DNA from: an uncultured Bacteroidota bacterium
GTDB taxonomy: Bacteria > Bacteroidota > Bacteroidia > Chitinophagales > Chitinophagaceae
Length of the DNA: 7,250 nucleotides
Assembly: GCA_903825065.1 (NCBI GenBank)
Contig: CAIJZG010000099.1
Span: 1-7,250 of the forward strand
Direction of reading: 5' to 3'
Translations under genes and position numbers: made by a program
The notes under the pieces: model-generated
Seen by the model: only the letters and a program-made list of their open reading frames with translations
What the model was told of the DNA's origin: nothing
The model's database searches: none
Shown: in pieces, positions 4,268-7,250 of the stretch
Numbering within the stretch: position 1 is the stretch's first letter
How the letters are laid out: every line of letters starts with the position of its first letter

Positions 4268-7054
4268 TTAACGATCTTGTACACATCTAAAACCAACAGT
4301 GGCATTGCGTTCAAACCCTTGACTAACTCTTAATAAAAATTGTTTATAATGTAATTCTCTGGGGCCACTTTGCACATACCACCAACTACTAGATGGTTTG
4401 AAATAAGAGCCCCCTTTCAACATGATATACCGATAGTTACCACATTGGTATAAATCATTTGTTAACTGCCATACACATCCTGTTAAGTCTTGCAATCCAT
4501 ATGCATTTGCACCCTTGGCATATTTACCAACAGGATATAGTGACCCGTTTCCAGTATTGCATAATGTTGAATCAATTCCTTCAATAGAACTAACTGTTAG
4601 TGATTGAGTGATCACTTCTTCTTTTCTTCTCACAGGATTCAATTGTTTCCATGGCCATTCATTTCTTTCACTGGTTTGAGCTGCATACTGCCATTCTAAT
4701 TCAGTAGGCAATCTTTTACCTGCCCATCGAGCATAGGCTTTCGCATCTTCATAACTAATATTAATAACTGGAAAATTTTCCAAACCTGCAGGAACTTTAT
4801 TATTTACCCAATGCTTTAAATAATTTATGGTATCCTTTGGCAGGTAAACTGTTGATTTTATAAATAGATAAAACTGTTTATTAGTAACAGGAAACTGATC
4901 CATATAAAATGATGGAATGGAAAAAAGACTATCTTCATCCTGTTTAGGATATGGAATAAAGTCATCTCCATGTGTGGATGTAAATAGAAATATTCCAGCA
5001 GGAATAATTACCATTCCTGTAGGAGTAGATTTTGAATGCTTAGTTTTTTCATTTGCTGAAATTCTTCTTGCTTCTGAAGGTTTCAAGTTCACGATGTATT
5101 CGTCTAATAAAATTCCATTATCCATTAATTGAATTACAAAATCACCTTCATAAGTTCCAAATTTTTCTATGAGAGATAAATTGTTTGCACCAGTTTTCAA
5201 GATCAATGGTTTTTTATCGTAAGATGGAATACCAGTCCAAACTCTTAATTCAGATCCCTTATTAGGTACAAAAATATTTAGTATATCACCATTTCTATCC
5301 GCTTTGATCAAGCTCTGTAATTGTGCAATACAATCAACCTCACCTTCATTATTAGTTCCTAGATACTTTTTATGAAAAGAATTTGTTTCTGCTTCAATCC
5401 ACCAATCTGCCTTTATTTCTTTTGGATTTTCTCTTTTTTGTGGGTTTAACATTCGATGATGCCATAAATCAACAAAATGGAAACCTTCTTTTGGAATTAC
5501 TTTAAATAACAGACCTTGATACCCTTCTGGTATAACACTATAAATAGTATATATAGTTTTATCTGGATGTATCCATGCATTCACCCAGATATTTTCAGCT
5601 GCTGTTTCAATTAAAGGACGAAATTCTGAAGATGTAAAGCTGTTAGTATTTTCCCTCAATATTCTGCTTGTTCTACCTAAGTATTTTAATTCTTCATCTA
5701 CCCAATTTGGTCTTCCGGGTTCCATGATATTTAATTCGGTTCCATAACCATTAAAAAAAGAAATCGCAAATTCTCTCTGAATAGGTTCTTTAAAAATTTC
5801 ATCTACTCGAAAAATGGCAAACTCCGGTTTAATTAGTTTATTCAAATTCAACATGGGTGGATAATACAGTGCATTGTGAACTCTGCCAGAAACGATACCA
5901 GGCATATCTTTCGGCACAGCCATGCCCTCACTATACATAATAACACCGGGCCTAACTTTATCGGCAGCTAATTGTAATTCTTTGCTAGACTCTCCTTTAG
6001 TATCTAAAACCACTCCATCGGCAGAAGTGCTGGCTATCAAATTGGTTATTCCTTCGAAATGATTTTCTCCTCTTGTACTTTCGTCCCATGGATTGTAACA
6101 AATAAAAAGTTTTGTACCAAGCTTTCTTATTTGATTTGCCATAGATTTTAATTGTAACAATCCTCCTGGCAAATCTTTAAACAAATCGAATTGATTTCGC
6201 TGATCCAAACCCAGAGTTGGCCATGTTGGCCAGATAGCTAAAAAATCATCCCCTCCATACAAACGCTTTCCTTTTTTTATATATTCATTTAAATGAAATT
6301 TACCATCTTGATAATTATAATACTCCGAACTCCAATTCATTAAAATGGTACTCACGTATGAATGCCTAACCCATTCCAAATCCTTACGTTCAAACATGCT
6401 ATTGTCAAAACTAGACATATCATAGAGCTTTCTTTTTTGAAAGACTTGTTCTAATGCATTATGCCAATCTCCATTCACTAATTCAAAAAACAAATGATAT
6501 TCCACAGATCCACCTGGAAATAATTTAGTTTCAAATCTTGTTCTTACAGCATTTTTAATAGAAGCCTTGTTCCGCCTGGCTAACCCGGTTACTTGATATT
6601 CAGAAAATTGATCAGCCAAAGTACAAAAACCAAGGTCCCAACTATTATCCGGAACAATCACATTAACTGGAAGCTTATTCGGAATAAATAAATGTGTTCG
6701 AGATAACTCGTGTTTACCCGCACCACTTATATATACTCGATCAGATGCAGCTCCGAAAGGCAACACATTTTCTAACATTAATGTGTCATTACTTATATTT
6801 TTAAAACTTATGACAGAGAATAAACCATAGGTTGTTTGAATATTCGAATCTAAATGTATTTGCAATCTTTTACAATATGCCGCAGATTCTTTCGAATCAT
6901 ATCGTTTTCCATCCATTACAAAACTGATCAGCGCCAAGGGTTGTTTGGAATATGAAAGTTGGTGATTTTTATTTTCAAATGAATGTATAGAAAGAGAATC
7001 TGATGAAAAATGAATTTTCATTAGTGCAGATTGCGCAACGGATTGTTTGAACAA
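4268..7054 (-). CDS. Glycosidase-like protein fused to a SUMF1-like domain
   Basis: A 928-codon frame read from TTG at 7054; the first in-frame ATG is at 7021. Residues about 1-210 look like a beta-sandwich. About 225-470 look like a TIM-barrel glycosidase core, with Phe-Ile-Cys-Tyr-Asn-Pro-Trp-Asp (317-324), Gly-Val-Val-Leu-Asp-Thr-Lys-Gly-Glu (347-355) and Met-Tyr-Ser-Glu-Gly (373-377); Asp351 and Glu376 are candidate catalytic acids. About 480-660 is beta-rich. About 677-926 is a SUMF1/FGE-sulfatase domain: Met-Val-Ile-Ile-Pro-Ala-Gly (681-687), Pro-Val-Thr-Asn-Lys-Gln-Phe (722-728), Gly-Lys-Arg-Leu-Pro-Thr-Glu-Leu-Glu-Trp (779-788), Gly-Leu-Gln-Asp-Leu-Thr-Gly (853-859), Lys-Gly-Gly-Ser-Tyr (880-884) and Val-Gly-Phe-Arg (920-923). 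The FGE catalytic cysteines after Gly-Gly-Ser are absent, so formylglycine formation is unlikely. The glycosidase family is not recognised with certainty. The frame as read has no signal peptide, but one seems encoded in another frame upstream, so the true start is probably not at 7054. Confidence 0.8.
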   Translation of the reverse strand: MFKQSVAQSALMKIHFSSDSLSIHSFENKNHQLSYSKQPLALISFVMDGKRYDSKESAAYCKRLQIHLDSNIQTTYGLFSVISFKNISNDTLMLENVLPFGAASDRVYISGAGKHELSRTHLFIPNKLPVNVIVPDNSWDLGFCTLADQFSEYQVTGLARRNKASIKNAVRTRFETKLFPGGSVEYHLFFELVNGDWHNALEQVFQKRKLYDMSSFDNSMFERKDLEWVRHSYVSTILMNWSSEYYNYQDGKFHLNEYIKKGKRLYGGDDFLAIWPTWPTLGLDQRNQFDLFKDLPGGLLQLKSMANQIRKLGTKLFICYNPWDESTRGENHFEGITNLIASTSADGVVLDTKGESSKELQLAADKVRPGVIMYSEGMAVPKDMPGIVSGRVHNALYYPPMLNLNKLIKPEFAIFRVDEIFKEPIQREFAISFFNGYGTELNIMEPGRPNWVDEELKYLGRTSRILRENTNSFTSSEFRPLIETAAENIWVNAWIHPDKTIYTIYSVIPEGYQGLLFKVIPKEGFHFVDLWHHRMLNPQKRENPKEIKADWWIEAETNSFHKKYLGTNNEGEVDCIAQLQSLIKADRNGDILNIFVPNKGSELRVWTGIPSYDKKPLILKTGANNLSLIEKFGTYEGDFVIQLMDNGILLDEYIVNLKPSEARRISANEKTKHSKSTPTGMVIIPAGIFLFTSTHGDDFIPYPKQDEDSLFSIPSFYMDQFPVTNKQFYLFIKSTVYLPKDTINYLKHWVNNKVPAGLENFPVINISYEDAKAYARWAGKRLPTELEWQYAAQTSERNEWPWKQLNPVRRKEEVITQSLTVSSIEGIDSTLCNTGNGSLYPVGKYAKGANAYGLQDLTGCVWQLTNDLYQCGNYRYIMLKGGSYFKPSSSWWYVQSGPRELHYKQFLLRVSQGFERNATVGFRCVQDR

Positions 7055-7137
7055 AATGAGGGCAAAAAAAAGCAGCTGAATACTTTCCCTGTTTTCACAA
7101 AAAGTGTAAGGATAAGTGAATAGGCATAAAAATACAT
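7055..7137 (-). other. Likely out-of-frame signal-peptide segment of the large gene
   Basis: On the minus strand, GTG at 7098-7096 opens a frame reading Met-Lys-Thr-Gly-Lys-Val-Phe-Ser-Cys-Phe-Phe, which reaches a run of eight T (plus-strand A-run 7064-7071). After that run the large gene's frame reads Ala-Leu-Ile-Leu-Phe-Lys-Gln-Ser-Val-Ala-Gln. With nine T instead of eight, the two join into a good Sec signal peptide (Lys-rich start, hydrophobic core, Ser-Val-Ala cleavage before Gln). An ATG at 7137-7135 lies in the same upstream frame and is an alternative start. No ATG, GTG or TTG exists upstream of 7054 in the gene's own frame before the stop at 7141-7139. It may be a sequencing slip, a recent mutation or phase variation. 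Confidence 0.6.
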
Positions 7138-7197
7138 CTCATTTATCCAAACCACTTTAGATTTTTTTTTACAATTTAATAAATTCATTCATAAATT

Positions 7198-7243
7198 TTT
7201 AAATCAAAATCCCTTTGTTACAGAAAAACAATATTGATTTAAA
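7198..7243. repeat. 10-bp inverted repeat in the upstream region of the large gene
   Basis: TTTAAATCAA (7198-7207) is perfectly complementary to TTGATTTAAA (7234-7243), with a 26-base interval containing a shorter nested pair (TTGTT 7215-7219, AACAA 7227-7231). It could be an operator or transcript hairpin, but in AT-rich DNA a 10-bp match this AT-rich may arise by chance, and the window ends just beyond it. Confidence 0.35.
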
Positions 7244-7250
7244 GATAACA

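Noticed and set aside
4917..5132. 71-codon plus-strand open frame
   Set aside because: It lies wholly antisense inside the SUMF1-like fusion gene and shows no family features.
1..7250. CRISPR arrays, tRNA or rRNA genes, insertion sequences
   Set aside because: I found no regularly spaced direct repeats, no transposase-like protein and no recognisable tRNA or rRNA segment on either strand.

Overview
The window is AT-rich and looks like a chromosomal segment of a member of the Bacteroidota, probably an environmental Chitinophaga/Sphingobacteria-type organism. The class-level placement is a guess. Supporting signs are the protein families (DUF5777 beta-barrel, short YceI protein, OB-fold 'tRNA_anti-like' protein, SUMF1-like fusion), signal-peptide cleavage just before Gln, many lipoproteins, and no clear Shine-Dalgarno sequence before any start codon.

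Layout: (1) Positions 1-449 hold no gene I can support. They are AT-rich with low-complexity tracts and one small inverted repeat, and form the upstream region of what follows. (2) Positions 450-4213 hold five plus-strand genes with gaps of only 3, 10, 34 and 27 bases, so very likely one operon. In order they are a lipoprotein with four tandem c-type cytochrome domains, a second lipoprotein with one such domain, a membrane-anchored OB-fold protein, a secreted YceI-like lipid-binding protein, and a DUF5777 outer-membrane beta-barrel candidate. (3) A 12-bp hairpin with A/T flanks at 4232-4265 is a terminator that can serve both converging units. (4) Positions 4268-7054 on the minus strand hold one large protein with a glycosidase-like N-terminal and central part and a SUMF1/formylglycine-generating-enzyme-like C-terminal domain that lacks the catalytic cysteines. 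Its start is uncertain. The signal peptide seems to lie in another frame upstream, joined across an 8-base homopolymer. (5) Positions 7055-7250 are its AT-rich upstream region, with a 10-bp inverted repeat near the window end.

How the genes may work together: all five operon products carry export or membrane signals, so the operon should build something in the cell envelope. Two haem lipoproteins, a lipid/isoprenoid-binding protein and a barrel suggest an envelope electron-transfer or redox module of undetermined purpose. This is inference from domains and gene order. The large minus-strand gene is convergent and probably unrelated, acting on carbohydrate.
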